Shown here: positions 7,607-14,234 of the stretch, one piece after another | How the letters are laid out: the number at the start of each line of letters is the position of its first letter | Position numbering within the stretch: position 1 is the stretch's first letter | DNA from: Haloarcula vallismortis ATCC 29715 | GTDB taxonomy: Archaea; Halobacteriota; Halobacteria; Halobacteriales; Haloarculaceae | NCBI RefSeq assembly: GCF_000337775.1 | Contig: NZ_AOLQ01000069.1 | Coordinates: 434,001-498,000, forward strand | Length of the DNA: 64,000 nucleotides | Reading direction: 5' to 3' | Made by a program: the position numbers and the translations under genes | The notes under the pieces: model-generated | Told to the model about the DNA's origin: nothing | The model's input: the letters and a program-made list of their open reading frames with translations, nothing else | The model's database searches: none

Positions 7607-7840
7607 TCACTCCGGCCGGATTGTGACGTGCCACTCCTCGTCGGCGACCTGTTCCGTATCGTACTGGTACCCCTTCTTCGAGAGTACGTCGTACAGTGGC
7701 ACCGGTTCGAAACTGTTCACCAGCCTGAGCGCCTCGCTTTCGTCGATATCGCCAAGCGCGCTCATGATCTGTTCGAACGGTTCTCCGTCGGCCTCCCGAA
7801 CGTCGAGTTCTTGTACCGACTGTTGGCTGTCTGTGCTCAT
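7607..7840 (-). CDS. DUF2249 domain protein
   Basis: Small 77-aa protein covering a single DUF2249 domain (SirA/TusA-like fold). It starts the LDVREADGEPFEQIMSAL pattern and continues through EALRLVNSFEPVPLYDVL to GYQYDTEQVADEEWHV. It lacks the CPxP motif of true TusA sulfur carriers; the equivalent position is EPVPL. DUF2249 genes commonly sit beside nitrogen-oxide or respiratory genes in haloarchaea, but the biochemical role is not known. It is the first gene of the operon with the NnrS-like protein. The promoter carries a CGAA-N4-TTCG palindrome 39 bases before the start. Confidence 0.85.
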   Translation of the reverse strand: MSTDSQQSVQELDVREADGEPFEQIMSALGDIDESEALRLVNSFEPVPLYDVLSKKGYQYDTEQVADEEWHVTIRPE

Positions 7841-7878
7841 ACATTTGATGATGGTCCCAGTCAGTCAGATATTTCTCC

Positions 7879-7890
7879 CGAACGTGTTCG
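7879..7890. promoter_or_regulatory. CGAA-N4-TTCG palindrome (site 4) before the DUF2249 operon
   Basis: CGAACGTGTTCG preceded by CC, with its inner edge 39 bases upstream of the DUF2249 start at 7840. Sequence and spacing match site 3, so the RiPP operon and the DUF2249/NnrS operon are predicted to be co-regulated. Confidence 0.75.
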
Positions 7891-8099
7891 CCCGTACGGC
7901 GACCGCTACCCCGGTCCAGTTCACAGGAATGGACGACTGTTCGGTCACTACAGGGCGTTGCTCGGAACGTACATCTTGGCTCACCTATCGGCTCGGCTTC
8001 GTGTGTCTACCCGCCTACGGGCGCCACTGCCCGTCACGTCTGCTGCACCAGCTTTCTGTCTCCAAAAACATTTGATGATTGGCTGTCAATAGCTCGATA

Positions 8100-8519
8100 A
8101 TGTATGGACTGAGTCACCGTTACATGCCAGACAGTCCTGATAGTCAAGCCAGCACTGCGATTGTCGCTTCGCTTATCGGTTTCCCATCGATGGTTGTCGG
8201 TATTGTTGGGCTGGATCCCACAAACGGAAGCGTAACTACAGGGTGGGGATTCCTGTTTTCCCTGATCGGCGTTGTGACTCTTGTTATCGCTGGGTATCTA
8301 GCACTGAATGTGGTTCGACAGTCGAATGCGGCGTCCGCGGCTGACCACCGGGACGAAGCGGGACTGGATGAGACGACTGCACCCCCGATTGAAACCCTCC
8401 GACGACGATATGCGGAAGGTGAACTCAACGATAACGAGTTTCAGCGCCGTCTCGACCGACTTCTTGAAACTGCGGAACTGGCGGAGGCACCGACTGACCG
8501 CGAGCGTGTGTTGGAGTAA
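8100..8519 (+). CDS. Two-helix membrane protein with C-terminal SHOCT domain
   Basis: A 139-aa protein with two hydrophobic helices (about residues 20-40 and 48-70) and a C-terminal SHOCT motif, ETLRRRYAEGELNDNEFQRR, residues ~102-121. SHOCT domains are short oligomerisation modules often attached to membrane segments; no specific role is known. Three starts are possible: TTG 8079, ATG 8100 and ATG 8124. ATG 8100 is chosen because the AT-rich stretch near 8062-8075 fits a promoter. Codon use is less GC-biased than in neighbouring genes. The protein at 53313 has the same architecture. Confidence 0.75.
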   Translation: MYGLSHRYMPDSPDSQASTAIVASLIGFPSMVVGIVGLDPTNGSVTTGWGFLFSLIGVVTLVIAGYLALNVVRQSNAASAADHRDEAGLDETTAPPIETLRRRYAEGELNDNEFQRRLDRLLETAELAEAPTDRERVLE

Positions 8520-8616
8520 ATTGCTCGGCTCTCACCGCAGTATGACTTGGACGCAACCGTGCTGTGCGGCTGTTTCCGCTGTACCAGTGAATACCAAAAT
8601 GTGACCAGGCCGACCG

Positions 8617-8913
8617 TTACCGCAGCGTCGTGAAACTCAACCCCGCAATGGCGACGAACTGCAGCGAGCGCAGGACCAGCACGGCCTGCTGGACGTGCGG
8701 GTCGCCAGCGTAGAAGCTCTGCATCGAGAAGAAGAAGTAGACGGCGATGGCGTTTTCGGCGAGCATTGCGACGGCGAAGGCGATAAGGCCGGCGACGAGT
8801 CCCGTCCGGAACGTCGCGTAGTTGCGGACCCAGACGCCCAACAGCGGGAGCAGTAACAGGACGTTGAGCCCGCCAAGGACGGCTGCGGCAGTGATGAGCG
8901 GTCCCATTGCCAT
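8617..8913 (-). CDS. Small three-helix membrane protein (DUF7521-like)
   Basis: A 98-aa protein made almost entirely of hydrophobic segments (about residues 5-25, 35-65 and 75-95). It lies 52 bases after the winged-helix regulator gene on the same strand. In haloarchaea this pairing of a small membrane protein with an ArsR-like regulator is common, and the two are probably one transcript. No catalytic motif is visible. The function is unknown. Confidence 0.72.
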   Translation of the reverse strand: MAMGPLITAAAVLGGLNVLLLLPLLGVWVRNYATFRTGLVAGLIAFAVAMLAENAIAVYFFFSMQSFYAGDPHVQQAVLVLRSLQFVAIAGLSFTTLR

Positions 8914-8965
8914 CAGCGGCGTCCCTCCCGCCGGCTTGTCACAGCCTGATTGCTGATTCCACCCG

Positions 8966-9244
8966 TCATTCGTCCATCTTCTCCACGATCTCTTCGAAGG
9001 TGTCGCGGTACTTGTCGAACCGGTCGGTCAGGAAGTAGAGTTTGGCGTACTCCTCGTCGCCGGATTCGACCACGTCGTGGTCCTCTAGCTGTTCCATGTG
9101 GTGTCTGATGGTCTTGTAGCCCACGTCGAGTTCGTCGGCGAGTTCGTTTGCGTTCATCGGTCGGTCCGAGAGAGCGTCGATGATACGCGCTCGGTTGGCA
9201 CCGCCGCGCGTCGCCGTCAGCAGATACCAGAGCGCTTTCTCCAT
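8966..9244 (-). CDS. ArsR-like winged-helix regulator
   Basis: DNA-binding protein of 92 aa from ATG 9244 (MEKALWYLLTATRGGANRAR). The winged helix spans about residues 15-75, with recognition helix NELADELDVGYKTIRHH followed by the wing. The frame stays open to a GTG at 9334, but that extension is rich in Ser, Arg and Gln and unlike family members, so the ATG is preferred. A TATA-like GGTATATG lies at about 9324-9331, which would give a leader of some 55-60 bases. It probably controls the small membrane protein that follows. Confidence 0.82.
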   Translation of the reverse strand: MEKALWYLLTATRGGANRARIIDALSDRPMNANELADELDVGYKTIRHHMEQLEDHDVVESGDEEYAKLYFLTDRFDKYRDTFEEIVEKMDE

Positions 9245-9446
9245 CCCACTGTCCTCCCGGGACCTGCGTCTGCCGGTCGTATAGTCCTGTCTCTCCCCGT
9301 CGAACAGCGCGCTGGACTCGGATGCATATACCACGATAGGATATCGGAGCCAAGACGGGCGGCGGATAAAGCGTTTCTTCGCACTCTCTACCGAGACTGT
9401 TCCAATTTCGGGGCGACTGTCCGCGTCGCTGCTGACCGCCGGCTAC

Positions 9447-10568
9447 TCAGCGGAGCGCCTCAGTCGCGTCGGCCATGATTCCAATGGCCTCTTTCAGCGT
9501 CTCCATATCCGTCGCGTAGGAGATGCGAGCGTAGCCCGCGCCGTGTTCGCCGAAGGCGTCGCCGGGGACAACCACGACCCCCTGGTCGATGACCTCGTCG
9601 ACCCAGCCGTCAGGGACCTTCGGCATCGCGTAGAATGCCCCCTTGGGCGTCGGGCAGTCCAGTCCCATCTCGTCGAGGCCGTCCAGCAGCACGTCACGGC
9701 GCTCCTGGAAGGCGGCGCGCATCTCCGTCACCTGATCTTGCGGGCCGGTCAGCGCCGCCTCGGCGGCGTACTGTGCCGGCGCGGACGCACAGGCTTGGGC
9801 GTACTGGTGGACCCGTAGCATCCGCTCGATGCGGTCGGTCGCGCCAGTGACCCAGCCGAGTCGCCAGCCCGTCATCGAGTACGCCTTCGAGCAGGCGTTG
9901 ACGATGACGACGTTGCCCGTCTCGCTGAACTCCGCCGGCGAGCGGTGAACGCCTTCGAACACCTGGTGTTCGTACACCTCGTCGGAGATGCACAGCACGT
10001 CGTGCTCGTCAGCGATGCGGGCGAACTCCTGCATGTCTTCTGGGGACTGGACCGCGCCGGTTGGGTTCGCCGGTGAATTGACGACGAACGCCGCCGTGTC
10101 GTCGGTGATGGCCTCCTCAACTGCTTCGGGGGCCATCGTGAGGTCCTCGCGTAGCGGAACCGGTTTCGGCGTTCCGCCGGCCAGATGCGTCAGCGCGTCG
10201 TAGGAGACGAATCCGGGGTCCGGGAAGATGACTTCCTCACCCTCGTCGACGTGGGCCTCCAGCGCGATGTGTAGCGCCTCGCTCCCGCCCGATGTGGCAA
10301 TGATATCTCCAGGGTCGACATCCAAGTCGTTGTCTCGTTCGTGCTTGGCGGCGATGGCTTCCCGGAGTTCTTCGGTCCCCTTGTTCGACGTGTATGCGTC
10401 GACCTCCCCCGCCTGAATTGCCTCGACAGCCGCTTCCCGCGCGTGCTCTGGCGTCGGAAAGTCCGGCTGGCCGAGGCCGAGGTTGATTGCGTCTTCGCCC
10501 GCCGCCTCGAACACTTCACGGATGCCCGAGATCGATACTTGCTCTACGCGTCGGGAGAATTCGGTCAT
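9447..10568 (-). CDS. PLP-dependent class I aminotransferase
   Basis: Cytosolic aminotransferase of 373 aa, fold type I, aspartate/aromatic group. The substrate-side motif NSPANPTG is at 164-171, Asp196 pairs with the pyridine nitrogen (CISDEVYEH), and Lys228 forms the Schiff base (NACSKAYSMTGWRLGW). An Arg near the C-terminus (YARISYA) would bind the substrate carboxylate. The precise amino donor cannot be read. An AT-rich element (GATAATTCTT, about 10592-10601) lies upstream of ATG 10568, as expected for a leaderless promoter. It stands alone between the regulator pair and the repeat-containing gap. Confidence 0.93.
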   Translation of the reverse strand: MTEFSRRVEQVSISGIREVFEAAGEDAINLGLGQPDFPTPEHAREAAVEAIQAGEVDAYTSNKGTEELREAIAAKHERDNDLDVDPGDIIATSGGSEALHIALEAHVDEGEEVIFPDPGFVSYDALTHLAGGTPKPVPLREDLTMAPEAVEEAITDDTAAFVVNSPANPTGAVQSPEDMQEFARIADEHDVLCISDEVYEHQVFEGVHRSPAEFSETGNVVIVNACSKAYSMTGWRLGWVTGATDRIERMLRVHQYAQACASAPAQYAAEAALTGPQDQVTEMRAAFQERRDVLLDGLDEMGLDCPTPKGAFYAMPKVPDGWVDEVIDQGVVVVPGDAFGEHGAGYARISYATDMETLKEAIGIMADATEALR

Positions 10569-11000
10569 ACTCTGTCTGGGGGCGGCCGGCCCGATAATTC
10601 TTCCCGATTTGCACCGTTCTCGGGTAGGTGCTTACGTCATTATGATGTTCCTTGCGTGCCGGCCTCGAAGGCCCCCGCTCGCTGGCTGTAACTCGCTGCA
10701 GTCCCTGTCACTTCCGTCGGTCGTTTCTGCGGCCCTTGCGTCCTCTCGCACAGCAAGCGGGCGTCCGATTTCAGTCCCACCCGACCAGCAACAGCCACGC
10801 CCTCCCCAGCCGACTGCGTTGCTCGGCTCACGCCGTTCGCCTGCGCGACTCGTCCCTCGCACGGTGGTTTCGCTCGACAGAGCGAGCGAGAGCGCGCGCC
10901 ATCCGCGGTCCGTGCTGTCCATCGTCGCGGCCTACCGAACTATCGACATCGCAATCGCGCCGCCACCGCCGACGCTCACTCGCCTCGGCGCTGGCGGGTC
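10569..11000. other. 432-base intergenic region with repeat-like sequence
   Basis: No credible gene is seen. The first ~60 bases hold the aminotransferase promoter. From about 10650 to 10930 the sequence is GC-rich and low in complexity, with alternating purine/pyrimidine runs (GCGAGCGAGAGCGCGCG near 10880-10897) and short ORFs in several frames that do not resemble proteins. The reverse strand contains GTGGGACTGAAA, a string I associate with dispersed intergenic repeats in haloarchaea. The last 70 bases contain a copy of the 3' end of the thiolase gene. Confidence 0.55.
10931..10978. repeat. Direct repeat copy 1 (displaced copy of thiolase 3' end)
   Basis: 48 bases matching 11000-11047 at 47 positions (difference at 10935). 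On the reverse strand it encodes the last 15 thiolase residues and stop (GGGGAIAMSIVR, TAG), but it is outside the gene. The two copies are 21 bases apart. Confidence 0.9.
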
Positions 11001-11047
11001 CTATCGAACTATCGACATCGCAATCGCGCCGCCACCGCCGACGCTCA
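11000..11047. repeat. Direct repeat copy 2 (within thiolase 3' end)
   Basis: The in-gene copy of the 48-base repeat, covering the thiolase C-terminal codons and its stop. See the copy at 10931. Confidence 0.9.
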
Positions 11048-12164
11048 TCCCCACAATCCCGCGGTGATGGTCTTCCCGTTCCATGGCGTACAGCATCGTC
11101 GTTGTGAGGATACCCCCGCTGGCTCCGATTGGATGGCCAAGCGCCACCGCGCCGCCGAGCGGGTTGTGTTTCTCTTCGGGGATGTCGAGTTCGTCGGCGA
11201 CGTACACCATCTGTGCGGCGAAGGCCTCGTTGAGTTCGAAGTGGTCCACGTCGGCGACGGCGAGGTCGTTGCGCGCAAGCAGCTTCGAAACCACGTCGCG
11301 GACGGCGATGGAGAACTCCGACGGATCTCTGTAGGCAACCGCGTAGTCCTCGACATGAGCCATCGGCCCCAGCCCCTCGCGGTCGACCGTCTCGGCGTCG
11401 GCAAGCACCACTGCACCTGCGCCGTCCGAAAGCTTCGACGCGTTGCCGGCGGTGATCGTGCCACCGTCCACGAAGGCCGGCGGGAGCGCGGCAAGGCGGT
11501 CCAGTGTCGCGTCCGGGCGCGGTCCCTCGTCCTCAGTTATGAGGCCGTCCGACGTTTCTACCGGGACGAGTTCTTCGGTGAACTCCCCGGACTGAATGGC
11601 CTCGCCGGCCCGATGGTTGCTCCGGCGGGCGTACTCATCTTGGGCCTCGCGACTGATGTCGTGCTCTGTGGCGAGTTCCTCCGTCAGCGTGCCCATGTGC
11701 GCGTCGTAGTGTTTGTCCCACAGCGAGTCCCAGATCATCGCGTCGACGAGCTCGCTGTTGCCGTGCCGGCGGCCGCCGCGCATGTCCGGCAGAAGATACG
11801 GCGCGTTCGACATCGACTCCATGCCGCCGGCGAAACACACCGACGCCCGACCGGCCTCAATGCGGTCGGCGGCGGTCGTGATCGCCCGCAACCCGGACCC
11901 AGACGCCTCGTTGAGCGTCGTGGCAGCGACATCGTCAGGGAGCGGCGACTCGACAACGACTTGTCTGGCTGGGACCTGGCCGACGCCCGCCTGTACCGCG
12001 TTTCCGAGGCCAACCCAGTCGACACCGTCTTTATCGATGGCGGTTCGGTCAAGCAGTCCCTCGACGGCTGCAGTACCCAGCTCTATCGCGCTTCGTTCTG
12101 AGAGGCCTCCCAGCAGTTCACCGTGTGCGGTGCGTGCGCCATCTACCAGAACCACATCCGTCAT
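11001..12164 (-). CDS. Thiolase family protein with Ser at both catalytic Cys positions
   Basis: Family role: acyl-CoA C-acyltransfer (beta-ketothiolase). 387 aa, normal length. The nucleophile motif, usually N-x-V-C-G-S-G, is N85-E-A-S88-G-S-G. NEAFAAQ (312-318) and catalytic His344 (ALGHPIGASGG) are intact. The C-terminal C-x-GGG motif reads S374-V-GGGG. Both cysteines are therefore serine. I recall haloarchaeal ketothiolases with Ser-His-His triads from Haloferax, so Ser at the nucleophile may be a lineage feature; Ser at the second site also departs from that triad. It is preceded on the same strand by a 51-aa gene and a winged-helix regulator. Its last 15 codons are duplicated downstream. 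Confidence 0.88.
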   Translation of the reverse strand: MTDVVLVDGARTAHGELLGGLSERSAIELGTAAVEGLLDRTAIDKDGVDWVGLGNAVQAGVGQVPARQVVVESPLPDDVAATTLNEASGSGLRAITTAADRIEAGRASVCFAGGMESMSNAPYLLPDMRGGRRHGNSELVDAMIWDSLWDKHYDAHMGTLTEELATEHDISREAQDEYARRSNHRAGEAIQSGEFTEELVPVETSDGLITEDEGPRPDATLDRLAALPPAFVDGGTITAGNASKLSDGAGAVVLADAETVDREGLGPMAHVEDYAVAYRDPSEFSIAVRDVVSKLLARNDLAVADVDHFELNEAFAAQMVYVADELDIPEEKHNPLGGAVALGHPIGASGGILTTTMLYAMEREDHHRGIVGMSVGGGGAIAMSIVR

Positions 12165-12219
12165 ACGAGATACATGACTCTAATCCTACAATACTGTTCG
12201 CCCGACGATGGACGGCATC

Positions 12220-12375
12220 CTACTCTTCAGTTGCAGTCCGGAGCGCTTCAATCGCCGTTTCCAGTCGGCGGAGCGTCGCGTCAGCGTCGGTGTAGCCCTG
12301 TTCGTACTCGCCGTAGGCGTCGTCGGCTTCGCGCAGAAACTCCTCGACAGCGTCGTGAACGTCGTGGTCGCTCAT
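12220..12375 (-). CDS. Small acidic protein, 51 aa
   Basis: Short reading frame with ATG at 12375, reading MSDHDVHDAVEEFLREADD and ending ALRTATEE. It is strongly acidic and predicted all-helical, with two amphipathic helices (3-22 and 29-48), typical of real haloarchaeal proteins. It lies between the winged-helix regulator (46 bases upstream) and the thiolase (55 bases downstream), all on one strand, so the three may be cotranscribed. No family function is known to me. Antisense ORFs here lack haloarchaeal amino-acid bias. Confidence 0.7.
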   Translation of the reverse strand: MSDHDVHDAVEEFLREADDAYGEYEQGYTDADATLRRLETAIEALRTATEE

Positions 12376-12421
12376 GGCTGTTCCGACGGTAGCCGACCGG
12401 AAAAGTCCCGCTACTCGCGAG

Positions 12422-13189
12422 TCACTGCGTCACGTCGTAGTCGACGCTCGCGTCGCGAAGGGCGTCGGTCACGCGCCCGACGGTGTCCTGTGTCGCGACG
12501 ACGACAGCATCGAGGCCCCGCGATGCGGCGGCGGCGGCCACCTCACCAGCCGCAAAATGTGTCGTCGGTTCGATGTCGGCATCACGGAGCGCAACGACGG
12601 ACTCGACGCCCGCTGCGGTGACGATGGGAATATCTGCACAGGCTGTGGCGATCTCGTCGATGTTCTCGACTGGCCCCGACCGGACCGGCGGGACCTGAAT
12701 GACGCTGACGTGGCCGGGGTCGAGGTCGATGACGCCCTCGAAGCCGGTGACGCCGACGACCTCGCCCGCCGCAGCGCTCGTCGTCGTTACGCCCGTCGCG
12801 TCGCCGCCGCCGGGGTGGGCGTGCAGCAGGCCGTCCGACAGCGAGAGTGTCACTGTCTCTCCTTCTTCCAAATCCGCCGTGGCGATGGCGGCGTCCTCTT
12901 GCACGCTCCCGAGCACGTCGTCGGTGACGTGATCGGCGAACCGTCGGACGTCGGTCGCGGACTGGAACACCCAGTCGACGCCCTCTTTCGTGACGCGGTA
13001 GCGCGACCGCCCTTCCTTCTCGACGAGGCCGTCGTCGACGAGTTCGCGGATGTACTCGCTGACGGCCTGGCTCGTCACGCCGACAGCGTCGGCGATTTCG
13101 CCCTGACTCACTGCGGGCTGGCGCTCGGCGATCTCCACGAGGACCCGAAACCGCGTCGCGGCCCGCTTGTTCTCCAGGACGTCGACCAT
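12422..13189 (-). CDS. Winged-helix transcriptional regulator with C-terminal sensor domain
   Basis: A 255-aa regulator from ATG 13189 (MVDVLENKRAATRF). The N-terminal MarR/Crp-like winged helix covers ~1-75: QGEIADAVGVTSQAVSEYIREL is the helix-turn-helix and YRVTKEGVDWVF the wing. Residues ~80-255 form an alpha/beta domain rich in Ala, Val and Asp, with repeated strand-helix units, probably a ligand-sensing domain of unknown specificity. The open frame extends another 231 codons upstream through the divergent phosphoesterase promoter and gene, which is not plausible. It diverges from the phosphoesterase gene at 13325. Confidence 0.85.
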   Translation of the reverse strand: MVDVLENKRAATRFRVLVEIAERQPAVSQGEIADAVGVTSQAVSEYIRELVDDGLVEKEGRSRYRVTKEGVDWVFQSATDVRRFADHVTDDVLGSVQEDAAIATADLEEGETVTLSLSDGLLHAHPGGGDATGVTTTSAAAGEVVGVTGFEGVIDLDPGHVSVIQVPPVRSGPVENIDEIATACADIPIVTAAGVESVVALRDADIEPTTHFAAGEVAAAAASRGLDAVVVATQDTVGRVTDALRDASVDYDVTQ

Positions 13190-13324
13190 ACAGGAGTCAC
13201 GGGAGTCGCAGGTAAAAATACCACCGACACTATCAGGCGAGAAAGCCGGCTGCGGTCCGACCCCCTGCGATGCGAATCGTCTGTGACCGACAGTATAACC
13301 CTCGTCGGGGCTAACTGAACAGCG

Positions 13325-14005
13325 ATGACAGCCAGCTACGACGACCGGGCGCTCCTGCTCGGGGAGACGCTCGTCGTCGCGGACCTTCACGTCGGTCGAG
13401 GTACCGGCGGGAACCTCGAACTCCCGGTCGGCTCTGGGTCGGATATGGTCCAACGGTTCCAGTCGCTCGTCGAGCGCCACGACCCCGAGGAGGTCGTCGT
13501 CGCCGGCGACCTGCTCCACTCGTTCCAGACCGTTCCTCGGTCGGTCGAGAGTACTGTGGCGGGGCTCAAAAGCGCCTGTCAGGGTATCGGCGCGCGCCTG
13601 CTCGTGACGCCGGGCAACCACGACACGATGCTCGACAGCGTATGGGACGGCCCGACCGAGACGGAGTACCGGGTCGGCGACACCGTCGTCTGTCACGGCC
13701 ACGAGGCTCCCGAAGTCGACGCAGACCGTTATGTCGTCGGACACGATCACCCGACAATCAGCATCGAGGGCCAGCGCCAGCCCTGCTATCTCGTCGGGAG
13801 CAGTCAGTACCGCGGCAGCGATGTCGTGATGCTCCCGTCGTTCAACAGGCTGAACGCTGGCGTGGAGGTCAACGAGATGCACGCCGGCGATTTCCAGTCC
13901 CCGCTGGTTACTGACGCCGACCGGCTGGAGCCAGTGGTCTGGGACGAGAGCGGGCGCGAGACGCTGTCGTTCCCGCCGCTTGGGGAGTTCCGTCGCATGC
14001 TATAA
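13325..14005 (+). CDS. Calcineurin-like metallophosphoesterase
   Basis: Binuclear-metal phosphoesterase of 226 aa. All five family motifs are visible in order: DLH (VADLHVG, ~19-24), GD (VVAGDLLHS), GNHD (VTPGNHDTM), GH (CHGHEAP) and GHDH (VVGHDHP). The family includes nucleotidases and nucleic-acid phosphoesterases; archaeal relatives often accompany a DEAD/DEAH helicase, which is not seen here. The start ATG 13325 is supported by the compact N-terminus. A 135-base divergent promoter region separates it from the regulator. The 51-aa membrane protein follows after 37 bases. Confidence 0.9.
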   Translation: MTASYDDRALLLGETLVVADLHVGRGTGGNLELPVGSGSDMVQRFQSLVERHDPEEVVVAGDLLHSFQTVPRSVESTVAGLKSACQGIGARLLVTPGNHDTMLDSVWDGPTETEYRVGDTVVCHGHEAPEVDADRYVVGHDHPTISIEGQRQPCYLVGSSQYRGSDVVMLPSFNRLNAGVEVNEMHAGDFQSPLVTDADRLEPVVWDESGRETLSFPPLGEFRRML

Positions 14006-14042
14006 CGGTAAGTATTTGAGCCACGACGGTGGACGCTGGAAT

Positions 14043-14198
14043 ATGGTTCAGACAGAAATCGCGCTGGGTCTCATCGCGATTACGCTGCTCTCGCTACTGC
14101 TGCTGTACTTCGCGACAATAAAGTACGTCTCTGAGGTCCTCGAAGGGGAGGGGCCCGACCACGAGGGAAACACGAATAGCGGCGGTCCAGCGGCATAG
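14043..14198 (+). CDS. Small single-span membrane protein, 51 aa
   Basis: From ATG 14043 the protein has one strong membrane helix (ALGLIAITLLSLLLLYFATI, 7-26) and an acidic, Gly/Asn-rich tail. It follows the phosphoesterase by 37 bases with a small promoter-like gap (AAGTATTTGAGCC, 14010-14022). No family is recognised. The hydrophobic pattern with a charged tail and the flanking spacing support a real gene. Confidence 0.65.
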   Translation: MVQTEIALGLIAITLLSLLLLYFATIKYVSEVLEGEGPDHEGNTNSGGPAA

Positions 14199-14234
14199 AC
14201 CGCCGTCTCTTCGAGAGTTGTCTCGACAGTTCTC

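Noticed and set aside
10931-11047. Possible CRISPR remnant (two direct repeats with a 21-base spacer)
   Set aside because: Only two copies, 48 bases long, and they encode the end of a real gene. There is no leader or cas gene nearby.
12422-13882. Single 486-codon frame extending the regulator upstream
   Set aside because: The extra 231 codons run antisense through the phosphoesterase promoter and coding region. The winged-helix domain begins at ATG 13189.
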